From positions 33,886 through 97,885 of the forward strand of contig CAXIBC010000001.1 in the NCBI GenBank assembly GCA_964022115.1: a DNA stretch of 64,000 nt. Reading direction: 5' to 3'. Below the pieces are notes generated by a model. The model was not told the DNA's origin, made no database searches, and saw only the letters and a program-made list of their open reading frames with translations. Positions 24,494-34,005 of the stretch are shown piece after piece. The translations under genes were made by a program, and so were the position numbers. The DNA comes from Oleispira sp964022115. Lineage in GTDB: Bacteria > Pseudomonadota > Gammaproteobacteria > Pseudomonadales > Oceanobacteraceae. Within the stretch, counting starts at the first letter, position 1. The number at the start of each line of letters is the position of its first letter.

Positions 24494-26542
24494 TTAGATC
24501 GCTGCCGCTAAACGCGTACCTTGATCAATCGCACGCTTGGCATCAAGTTCAGCGGCCACATCTGCGCCACCAATTAGATGATGTGGTTTATTCAAACCTT
24601 CGACTAAATCACGCAATGGGTCTTGGCCGGCGCAGACAATCACGTTATCCACATCCAATACTTTCTCTATACCGTCTACCGTAATGTGAAGACCTTGATC
24701 ATCTATTTTTTCATAACGACAGCTAGGGATCATATTCACACCTTTATTCTTTAGCCCTGTACGGTGTATCCAGCCGGTGGTTTTACCTAACTGAGCACCT
24801 ACCTTAGTTTTCTTACGCTGAAGTAAAAATACTTCACGGGCCGCTGGCGAAACATCGGCTTCCACCCCCTCAATACCACCACGGGCTTGCATGGTCATAT
24901 CAACACCCCACTCTTTCATAAAAGCAGGGATATTTTGGCTCGTGGCTTCACCTTCATGACACAGGTATTCAGATACATCAAAACCAATACCACCAGCGCC
25001 GATCACTGCGACCTTTTTGCCCACAGGTTTTTTATGCTTCAAGACATCTAGGTAGTTCAATACCTTATTATGCTCAATGCCTTCGATCTCAGGTAAACGC
25101 GGTGCAATACCGGTTGCCAAAACCACTTCATCAAAATCGCCAGCATTTAAATCTGCGGCTGTAACCGCTGTATTTAACTTAAGCTTTACACCGGTTAATT
25201 CAATTTGCTTAGCGAAATAACGAATCGTTTCAAAGAACTCTTCTTTACCTGGAACTTGCTTCGCGACATTGAACTGACCACCAATTTCGCTAGCCGCATC
25301 CATCAAGGTAACGTCGTGGCCGCGGCTCGCAGCGGTCGTCGCAAACGCTAACCCTGCTGGGCCGGCACCAATGACCGCTAATTTCTTTTTCGCAGTACTA
25401 GCATCAAGATCAGAAATGATGACTTCGGTTTCATGACACGCACGAGGATTCACTAGACAGCTAGTTAGCTTGCCGCTAAATACGTGATCTAAACACGCTT
25501 GGTTACAACCGATACAGGTATTAATTTCATCGCTTTTACCGGCGGCTGCTTTTTCAACAAATAATGGGTCAGCCAAGAATGGACGCGCCATAGAAATCAT
25601 ATCGGCATCACCACGTTGTAAAACGTCTTCTGCCACTTCTGGGGTATTAATACGGTTAGACGTAATACACGGTATAGAAAGTTCTTTACGGAACTTAGCC
25701 GTTACCCAAGTGAAGGCTGCGCGCGGTACTTTTGTTGCGATCGTTGGAATACGCGCTTCGTGCCAACCAATACCGGTATTAATAATCGTTGCACCGGCTT
25801 TTTCAATGGCTTTACCTAGCTGTAAAACTTCTTCATAGCTGCTACCACCTTCTACTAGATCCAACATGGATAAGCGATAAATAATGATGAATTTTTCACC
25901 CACAGCTTCACGGGTACGGCGAACCACCTCTACCGCTAAACGCATGCGGTTTTCGTATTCACCACCCCATTCATCCTCACGCTGGTTAGTACGTTTGGCC
26001 AAGAACTGGTTAATAAAATACCCTTCAGAGCCCATAATTTCCACGCCGTCGTAGCCACCTACTTGGGCGTATTTTGCTAACTGAACGATGTCGTTAATGT
26101 GCTTATCGATGCCATCATTATCTAATGCTTTGGGTTTAAACGGATTGATAGGCGCTTGCACTGCAGAAGGAGCAACCAAGTTAGGATTAAACGCATAACG
26201 CCCGGTATGTAAAATTTGCATACAAATTTTACTGCCTTCGTTATGCACGGCATCGGTAATGACTTTGTGCTTTAACGCATCCTCATTACTGCTAATCAAT
26301 TTAGTATGCGGATGAGTAGCGGCTTCAGAGCTAGGGCCAAAACCACCGGTAACAATAAGGCCAACGCCGCCACGAGCACGCTCAGCAAAGAAGGCTGCCA
26401 TGCGCTCTAAACCACCTTCCATTTCTTCTAAACCGGTATGCATAGACCCCATCAAGACGCGGTTCTTTAATTGAGTGAAGCCTAAATCTAATGGCTCAAG
26501 TAGTTTTGGGAAATGCGGGTTTGGAATAGCTTGATTTGTCAT
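24494..26542 (-). CDS. fadH: NADPH-dependent 2,4-dienoyl-CoA reductase
   Basis: FadH reduces 2,4-dienoyl-CoA intermediates during beta-oxidation of polyunsaturated fatty acids. The 682-residue sequence has an N-terminal FMN-binding old-yellow-enzyme barrel (PLDLGFTQLKNRVLMGSMHTGLEE; NQREDEWGGEYENRMR). A 4Fe-4S cysteine cluster (CIGCNQAC, plus two later Cys) lies near residues 335-360. C-terminal FAD/NADPH-binding domains follow (VIGAGPAGLAFATTAASRGHDVTL; VAVIGAGGIGFDVSEYL). The length matches the E. coli enzyme (about 670). It is monocistronic, with its own terminator. The 468-bp gap upstream (26543-27010) holds no gene or clear promoter that I can identify. Confidence 0.93.
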   Translation of the reverse strand: MTNQAIPNPHFPKLLEPLDLGFTQLKNRVLMGSMHTGLEEMEGGLERMAAFFAERARGGVGLIVTGGFGPSSEAATHPHTKLISSNEDALKHKVITDAVHNEGSKICMQILHTGRYAFNPNLVAPSAVQAPINPFKPKALDNDGIDKHINDIVQLAKYAQVGGYDGVEIMGSEGYFINQFLAKRTNQREDEWGGEYENRMRLAVEVVRRTREAVGEKFIIIYRLSMLDLVEGGSSYEEVLQLGKAIEKAGATIINTGIGWHEARIPTIATKVPRAAFTWVTAKFRKELSIPCITSNRINTPEVAEDVLQRGDADMISMARPFLADPLFVEKAAAGKSDEINTCIGCNQACLDHVFSGKLTSCLVNPRACHETEVIISDLDASTAKKKLAVIGAGPAGLAFATTAASRGHDVTLMDAASEIGGQFNVAKQVPGKEEFFETIRYFAKQIELTGVKLKLNTAVTAADLNAGDFDEVVLATGIAPRLPEIEGIEHNKVLNYLDVLKHKKPVGKKVAVIGAGGIGFDVSEYLCHEGEATSQNIPAFMKEWGVDMTMQARGGIEGVEADVSPAAREVFLLQRKKTKVGAQLGKTTGWIHRTGLKNKGVNMIPSCRYEKIDDQGLHITVDGIEKVLDVDNVIVCAGQDPLRDLVEGLNKPHHLIGGADVAAELDAKRAIDQGTRLAAAI

Positions 26543-27010
26543 TATTTACTCTCATCAGATACTAATACTATAGCGCTTCGGTAGCGACTCGGTTATGTCA
26601 TTTTCTAGGCGAGTTAACCGCTATCGCCTTTATTATGGACTGTACTTTAAAAGAAGAATGGAGAAGAAACAACGAAGATAAGTTACCCTTCATGACAATA
26701 TAATAACTACAACTAACATTTTTATTATATTTTATTAAAAACAGGGGGCTTATTCACTTCTGGATTTATGTACCACATACTTGTATAGGCTGTTTTTAAT
26801 AGCACAGTATTAGCAGTTAGCAGGATGATTATTTGCACTTTCGTTCTATCAATTTCCTCGGCGAGGTAAAGGCTATATTGTACTTATGCCCTATTAAATT
26901 TGCGCTACTCTGTACTGTTTAAATAATAACCTTTGGGCAAAGGTGATAATCCTTTCAAGTTTAACTTTTCTAAGCTATTTTAAAGTTTCCTAAGTTAAGT
27001 GGTTTTTATA

Positions 27011-27796
27011 ATGCTGCTGCGCACTCGCTGTTATTTAGAGTTTGATATTGAGGTTCATACACCCTTTATTTTTATGCTTAGGCCTCGCAGTGGTTCCCAG
27101 CAATGGGTCATTAGTGAAGAGTACCGTCATACCCCTTGGTTACCTGTTTTTGAATTTACCGATACCTATGGCAACCTTTGCCAACGCTTAACCGCCCCTC
27201 CAGGAAACCTTATTATCAAAACCGTTTCTGAGATCATGGTGGCGGATGCTTCTGATTGTTTATCCGGTGCACCCTTTGTCGATATTGAAAACCTGCCAGA
27301 CTCGGTACTCAATTATTTATTACCCAGTCGCTATTGTGAATCCGATCGATTTACTAACCTAGCCACAGAAATAACAGCAGGCTGTCTTCTAGGGTACGAT
27401 CAAGTATCGGCGATTGAATACTGGGTTCGAACCCATATAGCGTATGAAATGGAAGGCAGTGATATTCAACTATCCGCCAGCGAAATTAACCAGCGAGGCT
27501 CTGGAGTTTGCCGTGATCTTTCACATTTGGGGATTGCCCTTTGTCGAAGTCTCAGTATTCCCGCTAGACTCGTAGTAGGGTATTTGCATGGACTGGTACC
27601 GATGGATTTACATGCTTGGTTCGAAGCTTACATAGGTGGACGTTGGTATACCTTTGATGCGACTCAAACAGAATTAAAAGGAGGTTATGTAGCCATTGGT
27701 TATGGTCGAGATGCGGCTGATGTTGCCATCTATAATCAGTTTGGCCCACCTAGTAACCTCATGATGAAACAGATAGACGTTGAACGCATCAACTAA
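27011..27796 (+). CDS. Transglutaminase-like domain protein (first of the cluster)
   Basis: A 261-residue protein with an N-terminal beta-sandwich (transglutaminase N-like) and a papain-fold transglutaminase core. Likely catalytic residues are the Cys in RGSGVCRDLSHLGIALCRSL, the His in MDLHAWFEAYI and the Asp in YTFDATQ. Bacterial members of this type usually act as peptidases or amide-processing enzymes rather than protein cross-linkers. The frame opens with a GTG at 26999, but the ATG at 27011 fits the domain start. There is no signal peptide, so it is probably cytoplasmic. It opens the transglutaminase/ATP-grasp/alpha-E cluster. Confidence 0.85.
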   Translation: MLLRTRCYLEFDIEVHTPFIFMLRPRSGSQQWVISEEYRHTPWLPVFEFTDTYGNLCQRLTAPPGNLIIKTVSEIMVADASDCLSGAPFVDIENLPDSVLNYLLPSRYCESDRFTNLATEITAGCLLGYDQVSAIEYWVRTHIAYEMEGSDIQLSASEINQRGSGVCRDLSHLGIALCRSLSIPARLVVGYLHGLVPMDLHAWFEAYIGGRWYTFDATQTELKGGYVAIGYGRDAADVAIYNQFGPPSNLMMKQIDVERIN

Positions 27797-27974
27797 GGCA
27801 AAAGACTTAGACGCAGAAGGTTAATATCGCTTTAGACATCATTCTGGTCTAGAACTTGCTCTTAATCATCTGTACTGAGAAAGATACCCAGCTGAAAGTA
27901 TGAGATTGCAAAATTAACCGACCTGCATCTAACATATTTTTACTGCTCTCAATTGATAAAGGACTTTGAAGAGA

Positions 27975-29417
27975 ATGACAGATATATGGAATACCTATGC
28001 TTGTGAAGACTTCTATGATGAGGTCATGAGTAGCCCTGGCAAAGCACGCAAACCCGCCAAGAAGTTAGTATCTTTTTTCGAAAATCTTTCAGAAGATACT
28101 GTTGAATTACACCGCAAAGCTGCGGAATCTACCATTAAAGAGATGGGGGTTAGTTTCACCGTCTATTCAGACCAAGGCAATATTGATCGCGCCTGGCCAT
28201 TTGATATTGTGCCAAGAACCATCAGCAAAGCACACTGGGATATAACCGCTAAAGGCCTGAAGCAACGCTTAAAAGCCCTTAACTTATTTATCGATGATAT
28301 TTATAACGACCAACAGATTATTAAAGACGGTATCGTGCCAGCTTATGTGCTGGATCAATCAGAAAACTTTCGTAAAGAGTGTATCGGTTTTTCGCCTCCT
28401 TTAGGGGTGTGGGCACATATATGCGGCACTGACTTGGTGCGCGATAGTGATGGCGAGTTTTATGTTTTAGAAGATAACTTGCGTGTTCCTTCGGGTGTTT
28501 CTTATATGTTAGAGAACCGTTCGATCACCAAACGGATTCTTCCTGAACTGTTTGAAGAAATTAAAATTGCACCAATCGATGATTATTGCACTCAGTTATT
28601 TGAAACCTTAATCGTTTTATCCCCCCGAGATATTCCTAATCCTGTGGTCGTAGTATTAACCCCAGGAATTTATAACTCCGCGTATTTTGAACACGCATTT
28701 TTAGCGCAAAATATGGGCTGCGAACTCGTGGAAGGCGCAGACCTAGTAGTTAAAGATGACGATTGCGTTTATATGAAAACCATTTCTGGCCTCGAGCGTG
28801 TAGATGTTATTTATCGCCGTATCGATGATTTATTTATTGATCCAGAAGTCTTCAATAAGGATTCTCATCTTGGGGTGGCGGGTTTAATGCGCGCCTGGAA
28901 AGCAGGCAATGTAGGATTGGCAAATGCACCGGGTGCAGGGGTTGCCGATGACAAAGTTATTTACGCCTTTGTTCCCGACATAATCCGTTATTATTTAAAA
29001 CAAGAACCGATTCTTAAAAATGTAGAAACCTATTTATGTTATGACAAGAAGCAACGCCAATACGTTATTGATAACATCGAAAAACTGGTGATAAAACCGG
29101 CCAATGAATCCGGCGGTTATGGCATGCTGGTTGGCCCTCATTCGACTAAAAAAGAACGCGATAAGTTCGTTAAATTAATCAATGATAATCCTAGAAATTA
29201 TATTGGCCAACCTACCTTAGCGTTATCGACCGCCCCTGCCTTCATAGGAAAAAATCAATTAGAACCTCGCCACCTCGACTTACGTCCTTTTGTACTGCAA
29301 GGGAAAGAATCCTACGTCACTATGGGTGGGCTGACCCGAGTTGCCATGAAAAAAGGATCCTTGGTAGTTAATTCATCCCAAGGGGGTGGCAGCAAAGATA
29401 CCTGGATCGTTGAGTAA
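27975..29417 (+). CDS. Circularly permuted ATP-grasp type 2 protein (COG2308)
   Basis: This is a 480-residue ATP-dependent carboxylate-amine ligase-like protein of the circularly permuted ATP-grasp family (DUF404/DUF407). Conserved blocks include FTVYSDQGNIDRAWPFDIVPR, FYVLEDNLRVPSGVSYMLENR, VLTPGIYNSAYFEHAFLA, VIYRRIDDLFIDP and KPANESGGYGMLVGP. The last is the ATP-binding glycine-rich loop. The enzyme is predicted to activate a carboxyl group with ATP and join it to an amine; the substrate is unknown. The frame extends to a TTG at 27966, but the ATG at 27975 is more likely. It is followed by an alpha-E gene after 102 bases. Confidence 0.88.
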   Translation: MTDIWNTYACEDFYDEVMSSPGKARKPAKKLVSFFENLSEDTVELHRKAAESTIKEMGVSFTVYSDQGNIDRAWPFDIVPRTISKAHWDITAKGLKQRLKALNLFIDDIYNDQQIIKDGIVPAYVLDQSENFRKECIGFSPPLGVWAHICGTDLVRDSDGEFYVLEDNLRVPSGVSYMLENRSITKRILPELFEEIKIAPIDDYCTQLFETLIVLSPRDIPNPVVVVLTPGIYNSAYFEHAFLAQNMGCELVEGADLVVKDDDCVYMKTISGLERVDVIYRRIDDLFIDPEVFNKDSHLGVAGLMRAWKAGNVGLANAPGAGVADDKVIYAFVPDIIRYYLKQEPILKNVETYLCYDKKQRQYVIDNIEKLVIKPANESGGYGMLVGPHSTKKERDKFVKLINDNPRNYIGQPTLALSTAPAFIGKNQLEPRHLDLRPFVLQGKESYVTMGGLTRVAMKKGSLVVNSSQGGGSKDTWIVE

Positions 29418-29519
29418 GCAAAGCTCTAAAGAGCTGTGTATTAAAGTACTGGTTTTGAATAATAGGATCGTTGAGTCGCCTGATCATCACATAGTTAGAT
29501 CACGGCATAGGAGAAGTAC

Positions 29520-30452
29520 ATGTTATCTCGCGTTGCAGAAAGAACATATTGGGCAGCCCGCTATTTAGAGCGTATTGAAAATACCGTTCGCCTTATTAGC
29601 GTTTATGACAAACTGATGTCCGACCTACCAAACAGTGTTGGTATTGGCTGGTATAACCTTATTACCATCAATAGTGCGGAAGAAGCCTTTGATGAACGCT
29701 ATACCGTCCAGAATGAACGTAATGTTATTAAATTTTTATTAAGTGAAGAAAACAATCCTTGCTCGGTAGTTTCGAACTTAAGGTTTGCCAGAGAAAATTT
29801 ACGTACGACCCGCGATGTGATTCCTGCTGAGAGCTGGGTATTAATTAATGAATTAAACTTATTTGTAATAGAAAACTTACAGCAAGGTATTAATCGCAGC
29901 CAACGCTTTCATTTTCTAAATGGCGTAATAAAAAGCTGCCAACAAATCCAAGGTTTGCTCATGGGCACCATGCCACGAGATGCTGTCTGGGGATTTATGA
30001 AACTTGGCCGCAACATTGAGCGGGCCGATATGACGACTCGAATATTAGATGCTGGGGTCAGAGCGCAACTGCAAGTCATGGATGATGCCGAAGCGATTAA
30101 TAGTAAGCAGTTAATTTGGGGACAGGTTTTGCGCTCTCTCGACGCTGACCAAAGCTATCGTCGCGCGGTGCGCTCGTCGGTTAAAAGCCAACTGGTTGCT
30201 CATTATATCATTGAAGATACGGACTTCCCGCGATCAATCACTTACTGCTTATCTGCCGTGAAGGATTCATTAGAAAAACTTCCTCGAAGTAAACCTGTGG
30301 TTAATAAGGTGAAAGAAATCCAAAAAGCTCGCCTCACTTCCATTGATTACAGCGACCTTGGTGAGCCGATGAAAGATTTTCTCAACGACATGCAATTAGA
30401 CATCGCGGCGATTCATTCCAGTATTTCAAAAAATTGGTTTACCTACCAATAA
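29520..30452 (+). CDS. Alpha-E domain protein (DUF403, COG2307)
   Basis: A 310-residue, almost entirely helical protein of the alpha-E family, with the typical start MLSRVAERTYWAARYLERIENTVRLI and the conserved GTMPRDAVWGFMKLGRNIERADMTTRILD. Alpha-E proteins are nearly always encoded next to, or fused with, circularly permuted ATP-grasp proteins, and the two probably form a complex. Their own chemistry is unknown; the conserved Glu/Arg pattern on the helices suggests a binding or catalytic surface. GGAG lies about six bases upstream of the ATG. It is 12 bases from the next gene, so the two are co-transcribed. Confidence 0.9.
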   Translation: MLSRVAERTYWAARYLERIENTVRLISVYDKLMSDLPNSVGIGWYNLITINSAEEAFDERYTVQNERNVIKFLLSEENNPCSVVSNLRFARENLRTTRDVIPAESWVLINELNLFVIENLQQGINRSQRFHFLNGVIKSCQQIQGLLMGTMPRDAVWGFMKLGRNIERADMTTRILDAGVRAQLQVMDDAEAINSKQLIWGQVLRSLDADQSYRRAVRSSVKSQLVAHYIIEDTDFPRSITYCLSAVKDSLEKLPRSKPVVNKVKEIQKARLTSIDYSDLGEPMKDFLNDMQLDIAAIHSSISKNWFTYQ

Positions 30453-30464
30453 GGCAGAACATAT

Positions 30465-33400
30465 ATGACTATTCGTGTTTCTATTAATCATAGAACCAGT
30501 TATAAATTTGATCGCCCTGTGAACTTATCTCCTCACACGGTTAGACTTCGCCCTGCCCCCCATAGCAGAACGCCCATTCATAGCTATAGCTTAAAAATAA
30601 AGCCTAACCAGCATTTTATAAACTGGCAGCAAGATGCGTTTGGCAACTATTTAGCGCGCTTGGTATTTCCTGAAAAATGCACAGAATTTGAAGTCGATGT
30701 CGAAGTGATTGCCGACATGACGGTGATCAATCCGTTTGATTTCTTTGTGGAAGAATACGCTGAATATTTCCCTTTTACCTATCCCAAACAGCTTAAAAAA
30801 GAATTATTACCTTATTTAGAAAAAGAGTCTTCAAAAGGTAAGAATTGTGGCTCACTATTTAGAAAACGGCTAAAGGAGGTTAATACTAAAAAGCAACGTA
30901 TTAACGATTTTTTAGTTGAAATTAATCAAAAAGTACAACAAGAAATTGCCTACCTAGTGCGTCTTGAGCCGGGAGTACAAACACCGGAAGAAACCCTCGA
31001 ACGCGCCCAAGGGTCGTGTCGTGATTCGGCCTGGTTATTGGTGCAAATGCTACGTCACCTAGGATTAGCAGCGCGCTTTGCTTCAGGTTATTTGGTACAG
31101 CTGAAAGCCGATGAAGCCTCATTAGATGGCCCTTCTGGAACAGAAGAAGATTTCACTGACTTGCACGCTTGGTGTGAAGTTTTTCTACCTGGGGCAGGCT
31201 GGGTAGGTCTTGATCCAACCTCTGGGTTATTTGCGAGCGAGGGTCACATTCCTTTAGCCTGCACCCCTCACCCGGTATCGGCGGCGCCCATCGCTGGTTT
31301 TACCGATGAATGCGAAGTTGAATTTGATTTCAGTAATACCGTCACCCGAATATTAGAAGACCCCCGTGTTACCAAACCTTATACCGAAGATCAGTGGCAA
31401 GATATTTTGACCCTTGGGGAAGATATCGATAAAGAGTTTGAAGAGAATGACGTCAGACTTACTATGGGTGGCGAACCAACGTTTGTTTCCATCGACGATA
31501 TGGAATCGGCGCAATGGAATATCGATGCTTTAGGTGAAGATAAATTATCATTAGCAAAAACCTTATTACTTAGAATTCGCGATCGTTTTGCGCCTAATGG
31601 CCTAGTGCATTATGGACAAGGAAAATGGTATCCAGGGGAAGAAATTCCACGTTGGGCACTTGGGGTTTTCTGGCGTAAAGATGGTGAGCCGCTGTGGAAA
31701 AAAGCCAATAGCCTTGCCCGTATTGATACGGATTATGGGCATACTATTAACGATGCCTGCCGCCTGAGTCACGCCATTTGTGCATTACTCGACATCCCGA
31801 GCGCGCACTGCCAGCCCGCCTATGAAGATGCAATGCATTATCTTCAACAAGAACAGTCATTGCCTAAGAACATCGATTTATTAGCCCAAAACGTCAGCTC
31901 CGATCTGGATCGCCGACGCCTCGCCGTACTGATTGATCGCGGCATCAATGTGCCTAGTGGCTTGGTCATTCCCATTGGCCGCGGTGACGATAATAAGCCA
32001 TGGAAAAGTAGCTTATGGCCGATGAAGCGAGAAAGAATCGTGCTCATACCTGGCGACTCACCCATGGGTTTGCGTTTACCACTGAACAGTTTACCGCAGC
32101 CGGCTAAAAAAGATGAGGAGCTGGCCATTCAGCGTGATCCTTTTGCCCCTCGTGAGCCGTTAATAAAACGCACCGATATTCGCTTTGCTGGCCCGATGCC
32201 GACCACCAGTGAATTGAGTGCCGCGGAACAAGCTTTATTAGCCAATAAGAAAATCGACGATGCCCTAAAAGCCGAACGAAAAAAGGTGCCTAAAAAAGCC
32301 CCAGAACCCGCAGAAGTGGTGCGTACGGCCATGTGTATTGAAGCGCGCGAAGGTCGCCTTCACATATTTATGCCACCACTGGAGTACTTAGAAGACTACA
32401 TAGTACTGGTCGCCGCCATTGAAGAAGCAGCAAGCAAGCTGTCTCTGCCGGTGATTATTGAAGGATATGAGCCACCACGAGATCCACGTTTATCAAAACT
32501 CCTGGTGACGCCCGACCCTGGGGTGATTGAAGTGAATGTTCATCCGTCTAATAACTGGCAAGAGCTGATCGAGACCACGACTAAGCTGTATGAAGAAGCA
32601 CGGCTATCGCGTTTATCCACAGAGAAGTTCATGCTCGATGGACGTCATACGGGCACAGGGGGTGGCAACCACATTACTCTTGGTGGTCCGACTCCCGCAG
32701 ACAGCCCATTATTACGTCGTCCTGATTTATTGCGCAGCTTTATCACCTACTGGCAGCACCACCCAAGCTTGTCGTATTTATTTTCCGGCATGTTCTTAGG
32801 GCCGACTAGCCAAGCCCCTAGGGTGGATGAAGGCCGAGATGAAATGCTGTATGAGCTGGAAATCGCCTTCTCACAAATGTCAGAAGCGGAAGTTGACAAG
32901 CCTTGGTTAGTCGATCGTTTACTGCGTAATTTATTAATTGATATTACCGGCAATACCCACCGCTCTGAATTCTGTATTGATAAATTATTTTCACCCAGCA
33001 GTGCTAGTGGTCGCTTAGGCATCTTAGAATTTCGAGGTTTTGAAATGCCCCCTCATAGCCGTATGGCTTTGGTGCAAGCCTTGCTTATTCGAACCTTATT
33101 AGCCCGCTTCTGGAAAGAACCGTACAAAAAGCCTCTGGTTCGCTGGGGTACCGCCTTGCATGATCGCTTTATGATGCCACATCATATTTGGCAAGATATG
33201 AAAGACGTGATTAACGACCTACAAGAACACGGCTATCCCTTCGAATTGGACTGGCTTGCACCGTTTGAGGAGTTCCGTTTCCCTCATTATGGTCGTATTA
33301 AGTTGGACAATATTGAACTGGAATTGCGCTGGGCGATTGAGCCTTGGCACGTATTAGGCGAAGAAAGTAGCAGCTTTGGTACCGCTCGTTACGTCGACTC

Positions 33401-33836
33401 CTCGGTTGAACGTTTGCAAATTAAAGCCACGGGTCTCACCGATGGGCGCTATGTATTGACCTGCAATGGTCGACGAGTGCCGTTACGGAATACCGAGCGT
33501 CATGGGGAATATGTCGGTGCGGTTCGCTATCGCGCATGGCAGCCACCTTCTGCTCTGCACCCAAAGATCGAACCTCACGTGCCTTTGATCTTTGATGTTA
33601 TTGATACCTGGAATAATAAATCCATGGGTGGCTGTAGCTATCATGTATCGCACCCGGGTGGGCGCAGTTACGATGCTTTCCCAGTCAATTCCTTCGAGGC
33701 TGAATCCAGACGCATTAACCGCTTTGAAAAACTGAGTCATACTCAAAGTCACGGTCAAAAAATTGATCCTCCGCGGGAAGAGCCGACTAACGAGTATCCA
33801 CATACCCTGGATTTGCGTAGGCCTCCTGTCTGTTAA
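30465..33836 (+). CDS. Transglutaminase-DUF2126 fusion protein
   Basis: This 1123-residue protein joins an N-terminal transglutaminase unit to a long DUF2126 region (COG4196). The beta-sandwich covers about residues 1-100. The core has a likely triad of Cys185 (RAQGSCRDSAWLL), His234 (DLHAWCEVF) and Asp250 (LDPTSG). DUF2126, from about residue 330 to the C-terminus, has conserved blocks RLTMGGEPTFVSIDD, LVHYGQGKWYPGEEIPRW, RHTGTGGGNHITLGG, GNTHRSEFCIDKLFSP and LEFRGFEMPPHSRM. The GTGGGNHITLGG stretch resembles the metal/ATP loop of glutamine-synthetase-fold ligases, an observation of mine rather than an established assignment. It is full length for the family and is probably a cytoplasmic amide-bond enzyme. 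Confidence 0.9.
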   Translation: MTIRVSINHRTSYKFDRPVNLSPHTVRLRPAPHSRTPIHSYSLKIKPNQHFINWQQDAFGNYLARLVFPEKCTEFEVDVEVIADMTVINPFDFFVEEYAEYFPFTYPKQLKKELLPYLEKESSKGKNCGSLFRKRLKEVNTKKQRINDFLVEINQKVQQEIAYLVRLEPGVQTPEETLERAQGSCRDSAWLLVQMLRHLGLAARFASGYLVQLKADEASLDGPSGTEEDFTDLHAWCEVFLPGAGWVGLDPTSGLFASEGHIPLACTPHPVSAAPIAGFTDECEVEFDFSNTVTRILEDPRVTKPYTEDQWQDILTLGEDIDKEFEENDVRLTMGGEPTFVSIDDMESAQWNIDALGEDKLSLAKTLLLRIRDRFAPNGLVHYGQGKWYPGEEIPRWALGVFWRKDGEPLWKKANSLARIDTDYGHTINDACRLSHAICALLDIPSAHCQPAYEDAMHYLQQEQSLPKNIDLLAQNVSSDLDRRRLAVLIDRGINVPSGLVIPIGRGDDNKPWKSSLWPMKRERIVLIPGDSPMGLRLPLNSLPQPAKKDEELAIQRDPFAPREPLIKRTDIRFAGPMPTTSELSAAEQALLANKKIDDALKAERKKVPKKAPEPAEVVRTAMCIEAREGRLHIFMPPLEYLEDYIVLVAAIEEAASKLSLPVIIEGYEPPRDPRLSKLLVTPDPGVIEVNVHPSNNWQELIETTTKLYEEARLSRLSTEKFMLDGRHTGTGGGNHITLGGPTPADSPLLRRPDLLRSFITYWQHHPSLSYLFSGMFLGPTSQAPRVDEGRDEMLYELEIAFSQMSEAEVDKPWLVDRLLRNLLIDITGNTHRSEFCIDKLFSPSSASGRLGILEFRGFEMPPHSRMALVQALLIRTLLARFWKEPYKKPLVRWGTALHDRFMMPHHIWQDMKDVINDLQEHGYPFELDWLAPFEEFRFPHYGRIKLDNIELELRWAIEPWHVLGEESSSFGTARYVDSSVERLQIKATGLTDGRYVLTCNGRRVPLRNTERHGEYVGAVRYRAWQPPSALHPKIEPHVPLIFDVIDTWNNKSMGGCSYHVSHPGGRSYDAFPVNSFEAESRRINRFEKLSHTQSHGQKIDPPREEPTNEYPHTLDLRRPPVC

Positions 33837-33905
33837 AGCGATAAGAATGCGGAGCTTTTTAGCCAGCCTTAAAGTTAAGGCCTGTATGAAAGTTCCGACT
33901 TCTCT

Positions 33906-33936
33906 TTGATACTCACCTTCAAAATAGGTATATAAT
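33906..33936 (+). promoter_or_regulatory. Candidate sigma-70 promoter for the second half of the ligase cluster
   Basis: TTGATA at 33906-33911 is followed after 17 bases by TATATA (33929-33934), which overlaps a TATAAT. This lies about 70 bases before the GTG start of the fused ATP-grasp/alpha-E gene, in a 169-bp gap. The genes from 34006 may therefore be transcribed separately from the first four. Confidence 0.5.
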
Positions 33937-34005
33937 AATCTTCATTAAATACAGCACTCATGCTCCTTGTTGAGTCAATAGTCCACCATCATCAAGTAGG
34001 CAACC

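Noticed and set aside
26543..27010. A 468-bp gap between fadH and the first transglutaminase gene, examined for a small gene or RNA
   Set aside because: No reading frame with a ribosome site, convincing promoter pair or strong hairpin was found. It is simply AT-rich.
29403..29476. Repeated word GGATCGTTGAGT at the end of the ATP-grasp gene and 60 bases later
   Set aside because: It is a single short duplication across a stop codon, with no hairpin or other support for a function.
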